Below, piece by piece: positions 23,326-33,712 of a DNA stretch of 62,882 nucleotides. Source of the DNA: Kalaharituber pfeilii (taxonomy: Eukaryota > Ascomycota > Pezizomycetes > Pezizales > Pezizaceae); assembly GCA_015179045.1 (NCBI GenBank), contig WHUZ01000158.1, forward strand, positions 1 to 62,882. The letters are read 5' to 3'. The position numbers and the translations under genes are program-made. The notes beneath the pieces were generated by a model that was not told the DNA's origin, did not search any database, and worked only from the letters and a program-made list of their open reading frames with translations. Position 1 is the stretch's first letter. Each line of letters starts with the position of its first letter.

Positions 23326-24740
23326 TGGTGAGTGGTTGAGGTGGTTTGGAGAATGGTGGCGCGAGCATAGTTGAATATATGTGGCTAGCATATTTTGGCA
23401 ATTGGCTATTTAGTTTTACATTCAGTAGGCTAATTTGTTTGCCTTGAAAGTTTTTATAGGGTTAGCAGATTGTGAACAAGACGGTGGGAGTTGGTGCGTT
23501 TTCCAATTGGGACTGTGACTGTGTTTGCTTATAGCAGTTTCTTGGCTCTATGGTGTGAGAAGAAAAGAATAATATAGTTTTTGTTTTTCCTTTGGATCTT
23601 GTATATGGCCATGCAGATTACTCTACTTGTATCTATGAAACGGGTTTCTCGAGGGCAAAAGATTTTCATGAAAAAAGACATATTCACTCATCCTAGGTCG
23701 ATCGCAGGTCGTGCCAACTAGACTACGTTCATCGGTACCTAAAAGCCTGCCCCCTCTCATTGCCAGGCATTTTCTCATGTTCAGCTCACTAGTCACTCCA
23801 TTAAGTATGTAACTATTCCGTATCAACATCGATATCTTTAAGAAAACCAGCCAGCTATGCACTCCACTCTCTCGCGCTGTGCGAGGATTTCCTGTTACGA
23901 AAAGATCTTGCTGTGTATGCGACTACCGAAATTGCTGCTGAAATGGCTGCCAAAATAGCGGTATTCAAATTAGACTGTCCTCATATAAAATAGAATCCAG
24001 CGGACAAACCAGTTTATCCGGTCTGTAGTCTGAGTACCCTCTTGTGAAAATCGGATTTTTGTCAAATCGGAAACAGGTTTTGGGTCCAAAAATCCAGCGG
24101 AATTTATGTACACCAAGTCCTGAATATTGTATCAAGGCCCGCAAAATGCATCATATACATGCAGTTGTCGCAAAAATCCGACCGGATTTTTTGTGCAAAA
24201 AAACGCGAAAATAAATCGGTTTAACTGGTTTATAACATGAAAATACCAGACAAAATTTTGTATAGAGATGACCGGATTTTCCGGACTTGATAAAATTCTG
24301 AAATCCGGAAAATCTGGCCAGATTTTTCTAATCTGAATACCGCTTATGATTTGCCAGCTTGGGGCGTATTTCATGTGCCTATTTCCATAGGCACAAGGCT
24401 ACATTATTGCAAAACGGGGTACCAGTGGCCAGGCCGCATGTACAACTCTTGCCACTAGCCTATATAGACACTAGAAACCAGTGCCACCTTGGCATGATAC
24501 CATTTCCTAGTACCGATTTGGCCGTGGAATGGGTGCTAAAACCACTACTGAATTGGATGCACTGAAATGGCATGGGAGTTCGTCAGCTAGGGTGGAAATC
24601 ATATTGTGGCCCCTGGGTAATGCACATGGCGGATAGGGCATTACTCCTTGCGCATGCATATGCTAAATACATCGAAAATACCTTCGTACGCATGAGTGGA
24701 ATAGGCACGTTAAATTCGGCGTTGCTGAGTCTAACTTCAT
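23326..24740. other. Spacer downstream of gene B
   Basis: AT-rich, with no supported gene. Sequence near 24590 ('agctagggtggaaatcatat') resembles the end of block S (7150, 37490). 24000-24350 has repeated 'aaatccggatttt'-type words. It is absent from the second module, where a ~155-bp repeat array replaces it. Confidence 0.5.
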
Positions 24741-24830
24741 TATGTAAGAAAGTATTTGGACAGCTGACGTGATGAAATTTGGACAGCTGACATAATGAAT
24801 TTGGACTTTTACACCTATTCTTTACTGCCA
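24741..24830 (+). repeat. 90-bp segment inverted in the second module
   Basis: The same 90 bases occur as the reverse complement at 51478-51567. The segment holds a direct repeat of 'atttggacagctgac', typical of a transposon end. The orientation flip fits transposition or TIR-mediated rearrangement. Confidence 0.75.
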
Positions 24831-24918
24831 AGCATACGAAAATATGCTAGTTTCTGCCAAATACCGCATAGCGCATAATATGCATTATCTCCTGTCTAAA
24901 TACTTATTTTTCTGTCTA

Positions 24919-26057
24919 TGGTGGAGTGCCTCAGTAAGGGACCAACCGCGACCAAAATACTGAACCGGAACTTGCAACTCTATTCCATCACCCGACCACA
25001 TCTGATTAAAAATTAAACAATGTAGGCATGTACTATTTCGCTTGCTCTACAACTCTTCATTGTCCAAATTAAAAAAAATCTAATGTGGTATTGAGAAATA
25101 GCAGATTAAAAAATTTGCACTTTGTATGGGAGGCCTTTTAATTGTTACATGCCAAGATTGCCAAGATTGCAGAATTGGTACTAGTGCAGAAAGAAAAATT
25201 ACTATATAGAGAAAAGATCTACTTAACTCTTCGATGACTCTTATATACACGTTGTGTAAACTCATCAGTACCATATCTACAACCATCCCGATAAGCCTCC
25301 ATGGTATGTAAACACTTATAAAAGAAGCGATTAATAGTAACATCTGGAACAGACTCAACCGCTTTATTTGTTGGCGTAGTAAAGTAAGCTATTAATTGTC
25401 AGCATCCAGTAGCTGAGTGCTGCAAGTTTTGTTGTGCTTTTTTATGCTGCCATAGAGTCTGGCGAGAGACTTGTGCTCCACGTTGATATTTGAACTCAAT
25501 AGTAGAAAAATCTATATCTACTATATTTTTCATGAGCTCTTTATAAACATCTACCACCATGTTCAAGTCTTGAACCTTCTGCTCATTCTGTTCCTCCTCT
25601 TCTAGATCACTCTCAGACTTATCCACCGAAGACTCCTCACTTTCACTATATACAAGTGGTCTGGGGATGTCCATCTCTATTGCAGGTGGCTCCCCGGCAT
25701 CTACTTCCACCAAAAGTGCTCTCCTTTTCTCTTTCCTAGCAGTAATAGCATTTAATATAGCTCTTCTTTTCTTGGTAGGATGAGCCATTATAGTGAATGC
25801 CGGAATATCAGTAGAACTGTACATATTTAGTTAATATTCATAGATAAATAGAAGCTATAAATTTGCACTCACCTGTAGAAGCTTAGTTCAAGTTGTCCGA
25901 AATTAAAAACCATTGCGATGTGGAGATATGAGGCACCCCAAAGTCTCAAGAGGAACAAAGAGAGTGGGCGAGCGGGGCAGCATGGGTCAGGAATTTGGTG
26001 TATTAGTCAGCAGGCAGCCGAATGTTACAGGTGGTCCCTTACTGGTGCACTCCACCA
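24919..26057 (-). mobile_element. TIR DNA transposon, internally deleted, TA target
   Basis: The termini are inverted repeats starting TGGTGGAGTGC and ending GCACTCCACCA, ~29 bp each with about 4 mismatches. They are flanked by TA (24917-24918 and 26058-26059). The element is 1,139 bp and holds one short minus-strand ORF. TA duplication and TIR style fit the Tc1/mariner-pogo superfamily. It is too short to encode a full transposase. The second module lacks it. Confidence 0.85.
25399..25824 (-). pseudogene. Transposase N-terminal fragment within the TIR element
   Basis: A 141-residue minus-strand frame. It has an Arg/Lys-rich start (PTKKRRAILNAITARKEKRR), a long acidic middle (SESEESS...DLEEEEQNE), and a C-terminal segment 'YQRGAQVSRQTLWQHKKAQ' resembling the DNA-binding part of fungal TIR transposases. 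No DDE catalytic region follows. It could be a short accessory protein of the element instead. Confidence 0.5.
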
Positions 26058-26059
26058 TA

Positions 26060-26716
26060 GCATTTTGTGCACATTATTAAGTGGGTTATCCTGGTGCTGA
26101 GTCATACATGAAATGAGTCATTCCCGTCCTAGGTCGCTTTCTCCTCTCTCAATCCGTACTCCTTAGAAAACAACGCCGCAGCCCTATCACGATAGCAGCC
26201 CCCTCCGCCTTCTATTCCGGCGAAACACACCTTGCAAACCCGCAAACACGCAGCATCTCGCCTTCACAGCATCCCCCCTTCGCAGCAACTGCCTTCCCCT
26301 CCTAGCTCTCAGCAGCTCCTCAGGTACGCCACGCAATACCCCCCTCACAGTCTCCCCCCCGCAGCAAGAGCATTTCACTCAAACTTTTTTACAGAACTCC
26401 TCATCGCGCACTGAATTTATGCGCACTGAATTTACGCGTGGTGAGTTCACGCGCCGCAGAAGAACTCATACGCCGCAGAACTCGCGCCGATTTTACGCAT
26501 GCTGAATTCCTGAGGTGTACTCACGCCTAACTTACCTACTGGCCGACTTGCCAGCCTAACACCTTCACATTTTCACTTGCTTGTTGCTTCTTCACTTCTC
26601 CTTTCACTTTTTGCTAGACTATTCACTGTGTAAAACATTCTGTGCGTAGTGCCTGAATTTTTACTAAGTTAGCACCTTAATTATTTGTGCGCAACGCCTA
26701 ATAATTTTGGTGGAAG
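26060..26716 (+). promoter_or_regulatory. 5' region of the TET/JBP-like gene, copy 1
   Basis: Duplicated at 52121-52769. It is C/T-rich near 26260-26380, with repeats of 'gcagaactc' and 'actgaatttacgcg' (26400-26490). The C-rich part has short open frames I regard as non-coding. No TATA box stands out. The high conservation between modules reflects recent duplication only. Confidence 0.4.
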
Positions 26717-28277
26717 ATGTCGGACGCGGAAGGAGAAAGGAGATTTGAGAGAGTTCGAGAGGTGAATGCTGAGGTGGAGGCAATAATGCCCATTAGGAAG
26801 CCCGGGGAGTATGCTGAAGTCTTCCACAGGCATATCTGGAGCTTGGTGAATTCGTTTAATAAGCTTCCAATTATTTCAACTACCGTTTCCTTTCAAGCCT
26901 TAATGGCTGATCAAAACAAAAAAAATTAAGCGCTCTGATGTAGAGCACGATCAACTTTTTGAACAGGCTACGTTAATGGAAGTGAGTGGAAGGTGGATGT
27001 CTTCGGAAGGTAGTGAATTACTGGTTTTTTGGAAGGGGGGATTAAATGTAAGTATGCGTTTTTTTTGGGGGGGGGGGTTATATAACAGGCTATGACCCTA
27101 TGGCAAAAATCTATATACCTGATCCGGCTGCCCTCCACGTCCTCCTACTTTCACTCCGGTTACCCGCCGGCTGCCCTCCACGTCCTCCTGCTTTCACTCC
27201 GGTTACCCTCCGGCTACCCTCCGCGTCCTCCTACTTTCACTCCGGTTACCCTCCGGCTACCCTCCACGTCCTCCTGCTTTCACTCCGGTTACCCTCCGGC
27301 TACCCTCCACGTCCTCCTACTTTCACTCCGGTTACCCTCCGGCTACCCTCCACGTCCTCCTACTTTCACTCCGGTTGCCCTCCGGCTACCCTCCGCGTCC
27401 TCCTACTTTCATTCCGGTTACCCTCCGGCTACCCTCCACGTCCTCCTACTTTCATTCCGGTTACCCTCCGGCTACCCTCCACGTCCTCCTACTTTCACTC
27501 CGGTTGCCCTCCGGCTACCCTCCGGTCACCCTCTACGTCCTCCTACTCCCACTCCTCGTTTTATTTTATTTGCTGTTGCGTATACATACTAACTTAAATA
27601 ATAAAGTATCCCATTGGAAAATCGGCAGGTATTCAAATGCAAAAAGATACTGTTACAGCCATTGATTCCTTAGAAGAGGAATATTCACCACCTCCTCCAG
27701 GGAAAGAGGATTGCCGTTACTCTAAAGTGTCTTTACTTTGTCAAAGATACTCTACTTTTGGAGTATATCACTTGGCATATTGGATGCAGAAAGGACATAC
27801 TTTTACTCCACCTACTTTATCTAGGCAAGTTGGATCTGCCGGCTACAAGCAGCGGGCTGTAGGTGCTTTCTTTAATAATATTTCTCAATTAATTCAAGTT
27901 ATTGGAATGCTTTGTTTTAGTTATTGATCCTGATTGTTATTTACGTTATTGGAGGCTTTTTCAGGAAGATTGTTCTAATAATGTACCATGTTCTTTGCTA
28001 AACACGTCTCGTCGTGCCTGTTTTTATGGACTTGCTTTATTGCGGAATACTCAAGTTGAAGCTCACAAAAACTACAATGATACTCCTGATGGTTGGGTGG
28101 CTATATGTTGTTGGGGAAACTTTCCTGGGGGAGAGTTAGTTTTACCTGATTTAGGGATGAAGTTAAAGTTTCAGCAAGGGGATGTTATTTTTTTTCGTTC
28201 TCGTTTACTGGAGCATTTTGTTGCGGACTTTGATGGTGCTCGTTCCAGTATTGTTTTTTTTTTCACATGAGAAGATT
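26717..28277 (+). pseudogene. TET/JBP-family 2OG-Fe(II) dioxygenase, copy 1, frameshifted
   Basis: This family oxidises methylated bases in DNA or RNA using Fe(II), 2-oxoglutarate and O2. Exon 1 starts ATG 26717 ('MSDAEGERRFERV'). The catalytic exon begins near 27629. Between them lies an intron-like stretch holding a 43-bp minisatellite. In the catalytic part I see 'AHKNYNDTPDGW' (about 28061-28096), 'GNFPGGELVLPDLG', 'QQGDVIFFRSRLLEHFV' and 'ARSSIVFF'. These match the double-stranded beta-helix core, distal His and 2OG-binding Arg. The first metal motif reads HKN, not HxD. Breaks: one extra A near 26921-26928, one extra base near 27911, and one extra T near 28258. The second copy is intact at those three sites. 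Confidence 0.75.
27125..27545 (+). repeat. 43-bp minisatellite in the dioxygenase intron, copy 1
   Basis: About 9.8 units of 'gctaccctccacgtcctcct' + 'actttcactccggttaccctccg'. The unit is not a multiple of three and has no stops, so all three plus frames stay open; this is not evidence of coding. The second copy has about 14-15 units. Confidence 0.92.
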
Positions 28278-28444
28278 ATAAATAAAACTTGGCTTTAAAC
28301 TCGATTAATCTTTGTCCGGCATCTCCCTGAGATGGACTGTAATGCCCCGATTCCATATGACTAAACTCTAGTGGAACCGGAGCAATCTGTTTTGATTTTT
28401 TGTGATTTTTTTTGTGGCTTAATGTATTAACTGTAGAACATTTA

Positions 28445-29129
28445 TGTCACGCGCGGCGGCGGGTGGCGGCGGGTGCTGCCTGTCACCGATCACGATCAGT
28501 TACCCTGAACTATTTCAAGGTCCACCGGGTTCAAGGAATCTCATTACTTGCCCACTAGCACAGTTTTGGATAATGACAAGTATACTTTTAGATAAGCAGC
28601 GCTTAAGGGTTATGATTACACTGTTTGGATAACAATAATTGTACTGGAGGCACGGCACTTAAGGAATTACGCTTTTTGGATAACATCGATCATGCTGAAG
28701 ACACGGAGCTTAAGGTAGCCTTTCTACATCTCTCTATTTCTGTGTTGCCCTCTCCTGTATTTAAAGACTCCTTTTCCACCCCGTACTCTAGACTCCTCAA
28801 GCAATAAATATATACTCTCCTGGCTATACTTTTTCCTCTATAACTATAAGCAGCGTTCTGCTGAAACCTGTAAGCATTGCGTGGCCCGCCTGACTCGATC
28901 TGTGACTCCGTCCTGGCTACTAGCTCCCTGAGGCCGGACGTTGGCGGAGATAATGGACTGGGCGGCGGAGTAGACGGAGGATTTATTACACGTTCATTCT
29001 CATTTTATGGTTTTATTTGCGAGTTACTATCCAGTTACTGTCTTGCATGTATCTAAACCCTCGCCATAGCCTACCAGGCGGCACACGAGTAATGCAATAA
29101 AAAAAAGCCCCTGAGGCCGGTCTGTTACA
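28445..29129 (+). mobile_element. Putative solo LTR, copy 1 (interrupted by a LINE-A tail)
   Basis: Starts TGTCACGCG and ends CTGTTACA. It has a TATA-like TATTTAAAG (about 28757) and AATAAATA (about 28803). Three ~55-bp imperfect repeats with 'tttggataac' and 'cttaagg' lie at 28562-28717. I see no clear 5-bp target duplication, so the boundaries are tentative. The LINE-A tail at 28938-29108 is nested near its 3' end. Copy 2 is at 54701-55404. Confidence 0.45.
28938..29108 (+). mobile_element. LINE-A 3'-end insertion (171 bp), copy 1
   Basis: Short 3' fragment with the conserved hairpin (29060-29089) and a short, impure A tail, flanked by CCCTGAGGCCGG (28926-28937 and 29109-29120). The same insertion is at 55194-55383 with a much longer A tail, so it predates the module duplication. 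Confidence 0.9.
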
Positions 29130-29148
29130 CTGCTAAGGGGTACGGCTG

Positions 29149-29300
29149 ATTCAGGGTAACAGTAGTTTCGCAAGCGCTGAATGGAAGAGGCTTGACATAA
29201 GAGGCTTGCAGGAGTTCAACGGTTCCAGTTTAGCGGCAATGGCAGGTTATGGTGAAAGGCAGAGAAGATCAGGTACTGAATTAGATTCATAACCTATTTA
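29149..29300 (-). repeat. ~150-bp repeat, inverted partner of 32651-32800
   Basis: Begins 'ttcagggtaacagtag'. Its reverse complement is at 32651-32800, with direct copies of the latter at 39097-39210 and, partially, 58611-58641. The module-2 equivalent of this copy is 55421-55570. The two inverted copies bracket a ~3.4 kb satellite-rich segment. Confidence 0.75.
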
Positions 29301-29334
29301 CTATACAATGCCTTAGAGTTAGGGGCAATACACT

Positions 29335-29620
29335 GCTGAACCTATATATCTATATCGTTCCATGCGGAACGGTTTCCACCAATGCCTATACCTCTATATC
29401 ATTCTGTACGGAACAGTTTCCTACCTATGCCTATGCCTCTATATCGTTCCGTGTAGAACTGTTTCCTACCTATAGCTATATCTCTATATCAGTCCGTGCG
29501 GAACAGTTTCCCACCTATGTCTATACTTCTATATCATTCCGTATGGACTCGGAATGGTTTCCCACCTATGCCTATGCCTCTATAACGTTCCGTGCGGAAC
29601 GGATGGGCCTTGAGCTTAAG
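29335..29620 (+). repeat. ~45-bp array with GTTCCATGCGGAAC palindrome
   Basis: About six degenerate units of 'cctatgcctatacctctata' followed by a near-palindrome GTTCCRTGCGGAAC. The equivalent is at 55610-55870. Confidence 0.75.
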
Positions 29621-29641
29621 CTCAAGGCCTTCAAGTCAGAA

Positions 29642-30083
29642 CAGGCTCAAGGCCTTCCGTCCAGAGCAGGCTCAAGGCCTTCCGTCCAGAGCAGGCTCAA
29701 GGCCTTCCGTCCAGAGCAGGCTCAAGGCCTTCCGTCCAGAGCAGGCTCAAGGCCTTCCGTCCAGAGCAGGCTCAAGGCCTTCCGTCCAGAGCAGGCTCAA
29801 GGCCTTCCGTCCAGAGCAGGCTCAAGGCCTTCCGTCCAGAGCAGGCTCAAGGCCTTCCGTCCAGAGCAGGCTCAAGGCCTTCCGTCCAGAGCAGGCTCAA
29901 GGCCTTCCGTCCAGAGCAGGCTCAAGGCCTTCCGTCCAGAGCAGGCTCAAGGCCTTCCGTCCAGAGCAGGCTCAAGGCCTTCCGTCCAGAGCAGGCTCAA
30001 GGCCTTCCGTCCAGAGCAGGCTCAAGGCCTTCCGTCCAGAGCAGGCTCAAGGCCTTCCGTCCAGAGCAGGCTCAAGGCCTTCC
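29642..30083 (+). repeat. Near-perfect 25-bp tandem array, ~17.6 units
   Basis: The unit 'caggctcaaggccttccgtc' + 'cagag' is repeated with essentially no variation. The homologous site in the second module (about 55900-55925) has only one to two diverged units, so the expansion is younger than the duplication. Open frames across it arise because the 25-bp unit lacks stops in all three frames of one strand. Confidence 0.97.
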
Positions 30084-30324
30084 ACCAGGAAGCAATGCTC
30101 CTATGGTTCCACCTATACCTATACCTCTATATCATTCCATGCAGAATGGATAGGCTCGAGGCCTTCCAGCCAGACGAGGCTCAAGTCCTTCTGCCCCGAA
30201 GCAATACCCCCCATGGTCCTATCTATACCTATACCTTTATAGCATTTCGTGTGGAACAGCTGGGTTGATTACAAGCGGCACAAGGTTTTTCTTCACAATT
30301 AGGAAAAAAATGCAAAGGCCCGCC

Positions 30325-30617
30325 GGCTGTGTACCAAGTTCAGCTCATTCTAGCTCATCTCATGGTGTCAGATCGGAGCTGTCGTAGGTATGAAACGCAG
30401 TTCATTCCACCTGATCTCACGCCAGTGGGTCGGGGCTGCCACATCTATCAAATTCAGCTCATTCTGCATTATCTCGTGGCGTCGAATCGGGCTGGCCGTA
30501 CATGTCAAATTCACCTCATCTCTGGCCGTCAGGCCATACCAGCTCTACCAGTCAAATTCTCAGCTCATTGCAGCTCATTTCGTACCCTTGGGTCGGAACT
30601 GCCATACATATCTCATG
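30325..30617 (+). repeat. ~58-66-bp degenerate repeats ('caaattcagctcattc')
   Basis: Four or five diverged units built around 'caaattcagctcattctgca' and 'gtcgggtcggaactgccata'. The equivalent is at 56170-56460. Confidence 0.65.
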
Positions 30618-30765
30618 CCGAAATGGATGCCGAAATGGCTACTGAGTTCGCTGCCACAATAGCTGCCGAAATGGCTACCGAAATGCGTACTGAAATGGCT
30701 GCTGAAATGGCCGCTGAAATGGCAGCCAAAATGGCTACCGAAATGGCTACTGGAATGGCTAGGGC
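30618..30765 (+). repeat. 12-bp satellite (gccgaaatggct), copy 1
   Basis: Units of 12 bp encode a spurious Ala-Glu-Met repeat. Related arrays are at 32890-33060, 39300-39470, 56458-56800 and 58736-59018. Confidence 0.8.
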
Positions 30766-30845
30766 CAGCCATGCCTGTCAAATTCAGCTTATTCCACTTC
30801 ATCTTGTACCATCGGGTCGCACCGACTATACATATCAAATGTATG

Positions 30846-31015
30846 CTGCCATTGCACTGCAAAGCTGCGCTGCCATTGCACTGCAAAGCTGCGCTGCCAT
30901 TGCACTGCAAAGCTGCGCTGCCATTGCACTGCAAAGCTGCGCTGCCATTGCGCTTCAAAAGTCCGGTGCCATTGTGCTTCCAAAGTGCGCTGCCATTGTG
31001 CTGTGAAAGTGCGTT
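30846..31015 (+). repeat. 24-bp array ('attgcactgcaaagctgcgc')
   Basis: About five units, the first four nearly identical. The second module has about two at 56885-56940. Confidence 0.85.
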
Positions 31016-31032
31016 GTCATTGCGTCTCATCA

Positions 31033-31077
31033 TGCCAAGAAACCATGGAGCGGCTGTAGCTCCATGGTTTCTTGGCA
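31033..31077. repeat. Perfect 19-bp inverted repeat, 7-base loop
   Basis: The arms TGCCAAGAAACCATGGAGC and its exact complement flank GGCTGTA. Copies are at 37752-37796 and 57023-57067. Further half-copies ('catggtttcttggcat') repeat between 31080 and 31230. Confidence 0.9.
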
Positions 31078-31406
31078 CAGGTGCTATACATTTCGTGCTA
31101 CAGCCGCTCCATGGTTTCTTGGCACAGGTGCTATCCATGGTTTCTTGGCATAGGTGCTACATGGTTTCTTGGCATAGGTGCTATACATTTCGTGCTACGG
31201 CCGCTCCATGGTTTCTTGGCATAGGTGCTATACATTTCATGATGTTGGAAGAGACTCGCCATACCTGTGATATTGACCTCATTCTGCCATTCTCGTGTCA
31301 TCGATTGGGCCCTATGGTACGTGTCAGATAATTTCACGAATGAAAGGGACCCGCCATACATACGAAATTGCACTCATCATGCCACTCTCGTGCGATCCAA
31401 CGGGCC

Positions 31407-32129
31407 GGCAACACCTCCGGCAACAGGAAGAGGAAGGGGAAGATGCCCGCTCCCAACCAGCCCTACGAAATAAAACGCCAACTCAGCGATGAGGAGGCGA
31501 AGAAGATCGCAGCTTCGGGAGCACTACCACCCGCACCGCCGTCACCCCCACCGGCACCACAGCCATCGCCGCCACCGGTGCCGGCACCATCATCACCGAA
31601 CACACCACCACCGTCGCCACCTAAGACAAGAAGGAAGCTTCCGACCCAGCAAGAAGCGTTCCGGCGACATCATGCCACCACCAAGACCTCCGTCAAGACT
31701 GGAATCGTTGTACATGGGGTAGCATTGAGGAAGGATCTGGGGAACGTACAACGATGGCTGGTCGCAGACAACAAGGACCTGAAGAAGGTGGTTGGGATCC
31801 GTTGATTGAGAAAGAAGGACATCCTAGTTGGAGAGGGGAAGAAGACGAGCTCCATAGTGGTGTATCTTGAGGACCAACAGGACATCGGCAAGGTGCGACT
31901 CGGAGGAAGATGGTTGAAAGTGAGCCAGTACGAGGCGGATAGGGAACGGAGATGAGGAAGGAGATGAGACGGACTGGCCGCTCCCCCCGCAACACTATGT
32001 AAACCGCGGGAATCATGTTATTTAAAGTTGCTTACTTCTTTCGTTCTTTTTTGGAGTTTTTTAATAAAAACCCTCGCCATAGCCCTTAGGGCGGCAAGCG
32101 AGTATTGATTAAAAAAAAAAAAAAAAAAA
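31407..32129 (+). mobile_element. LINE-A copy, ORF1 C-terminal part and 3' tail
   Basis: Plus-strand and 5'-truncated, with hairpin at 32073-32102 and poly(A) to 32129. The target duplication AACGGGCC is at 31399-31406 and 32130-32137. The second module has the uninterrupted target at about 57329-57336, so the insertion follows the module duplication. Confidence 0.92.
31444..31954 (+). pseudogene. LINE-A ORF1 C-terminal domain with one stop
   Basis: Starts 'MPAPNQPYEIKRQLSDEEAKK', then a Pro-rich stretch, then the conserved segment with 'GIVVHGVALRKDL', 'RWLVADNKDLKKVVGIR', and after a TGA at 31803-31805 'LRKKDILVGEGKK' and 'VRLGGRWLKVSQYEADRERR'. Only that stop breaks the domain. The family is the ORF1 of LINE-A; its molecular function is not evident. 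Confidence 0.7.
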
Positions 32130-32254
32130 AACGGGCCCTACGGTACGTGTCAGATTCAGCTCACGTTCACACATCTCACGATGTTGAAAGGGACCCGTCA
32201 TATATATGAAATGCACACATTGTCCTTACGGCCGCCACACACCAAGCCACGACC

Positions 32255-32431
32255 TGACATAGACCCACTTAGAGACATCTTGGAGTGGGCAGGGGCATAG
32301 GAGACACGCAGGATCTTTTCTTATTCCTTTTCTTCTACCTTCATATGTATCTAATCTTATGTAACTAATCTCGCCATAGCCCCCAGGGCGGCACGCGAGT
32401 AATGATATAAAAAAAAAAAAAAAAAAAAAAA
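32255..32431 (+). mobile_element. LINE-A 3'-end insertion (177 bp)
   Basis: A tail fragment with hairpin at 32370-32399 and poly(A) to 32431. The target duplication AAGCCACGACC (32244-32254 and 32432-32442) falls in a 17-bp satellite. Confidence 0.9.
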
Positions 32432-32610
32432 AGCCACGACCGCTGGGAAGCCACGACCGCCGGCAAGCCACGACCTCCGGCAAGCTCAGTAGAACCGGCT
32501 AGCTATAGGTAGCTAGCAAGCTGCCAGTATAGCCCGCCTGCCAGTATAGCCCTCCTGCCAGTATAGCCTGCCTACCAGTATGGCCCACCCGCCATTATAG
32601 CCCGCCTGCT
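32432..32610 (+). repeat. Two 17-bp arrays
   Basis: About three units of 'aagccacgaccgccggc' are followed, after a short gap, by about five units of 'tgccagtatagcccgcc'. The first array is expanded to about nine units at 58465-58612; the second is not seen there. Confidence 0.85.
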
Positions 32611-32650
32611 AGGACCCATATGGTTCATATGTTCTTGTTATTCTTGTCAA

Positions 32651-32800
32651 TCCCTAGATCTAATTCAGTACTTGGTCTTCTCTGCCGTTTCACCATAGTC
32701 TGACATCGCCGCTGAACTGGAACCACTGAACTACTACCGGCAAGCTTCTCCTGTCAAGGCTCTGCCGTTCAGCGCTTGAGAAGCTACTGTTACCCTGAAC
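32651..32800 (+). repeat. ~150-bp repeat ending 'ctactgttaccctgaac'
   Basis: Inverted relative to 29149-29300 and direct relative to 39097-39210. See 29149-29300. Confidence 0.75.
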
Positions 32801-33060
32801 CGGTCGTATCCGTTAGCAGCACCAGCTCGCCGCCGCGTGACAATTGGAGCTCATCTTGTGCCCTTGCGTCGGCACAGCCATGTGTATCTAATGCTGAAAT
32901 GGCTGGTGAGTTGGCAGCCAAAATGGCAGCCGTAATAGCAGCTGAAATGGCAGCCGAAACGGCTACCGAAATGAATGCTGAAAAGGCTGCTGAAATCGCT
33001 GATGAAATGGCCGCTGAAATGGCAGCCTAAATGGCTACCGAACTGGCTACTGGAATGGCT
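32801..33060 (+). repeat. 12-bp satellite, copy 2, with leader
   Basis: The leader 'gtgacaattggagctcatct' is followed by units of 'gctgaaatggca'. Homologous to 39211-39470 and 58641-59018. Confidence 0.8.
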
Positions 33061-33189
33061 AGGGCTAGCCATGGCTGTCAAATTCAGCTTATTCCACTTC
33101 ATCTTGTACCATCGGGTCGCACCAACTATACATATCAAATGTATGCTGCCATTGCACTGCGAAGCTGCGCTGCCATTGCGCGCTGCCAT

Positions 33190-33712
33190 GAGGTGTGTAT
33201 ACGGCAGGCAGAAATGGCTACGGAGTTGCATATACTGGGAGCTGGAATTCGTAATGGCCACGGAGGTGTATATGCAGCGGGCGGAAGTGGCTACGGAGGT
33301 GTATATACGGCGGGCCAGAATGGCTACGGAAGTGTATATACTGCGGGCCAGAATGGCGACGAAGGTGTTTATGCTGGGGGCCGGAGTAGCCATGGAGGTA
33401 TGCATGCTACAGGCCGGAATGGCCACGGACGTGTATATGCTGTGGGCCGGAATGGCTATGGAGGTGGATATGCTGTAGGCTGGAATGGCCAGGAGGTGTA
33501 TCTGCAGGCCGGAATGGCCACGGACGTATATATGCTATAGGGCGGAATGGCTATGAAGGTGTATCTATGGTAGACCGGAAGGGCAGCTGTTAGGCGTGGA
33601 GCGCCAGCAGAGCGGAGCAGTTGTTGTTGAATTCAGCGATGCATTGGGCCGCACATCAGGCTACACTTTGGGACCTGTATTCGGCCATTCATTAAACCAC
33701 ACGTTGCATTAC
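33190..33712 (+). repeat. 33-bp satellite, second module
   Basis: Same satellite as 1-275, with the same LTR following at 33713. Confidence 0.85.

Noticed and set aside
27092..27665. Overlapping Pro/Leu-rich ORFs in the 43-bp minisatellite
   Set aside because: Same periodicity artefact, and the stretch lies between plausible splice sites of the dioxygenase gene.
29543..30268. 241-residue repetitive ORF across the 25-bp array
   Set aside because: A 25-bp unit without stops keeps all three plus frames open. The module-2 equivalent has almost no repeat and no such ORF.
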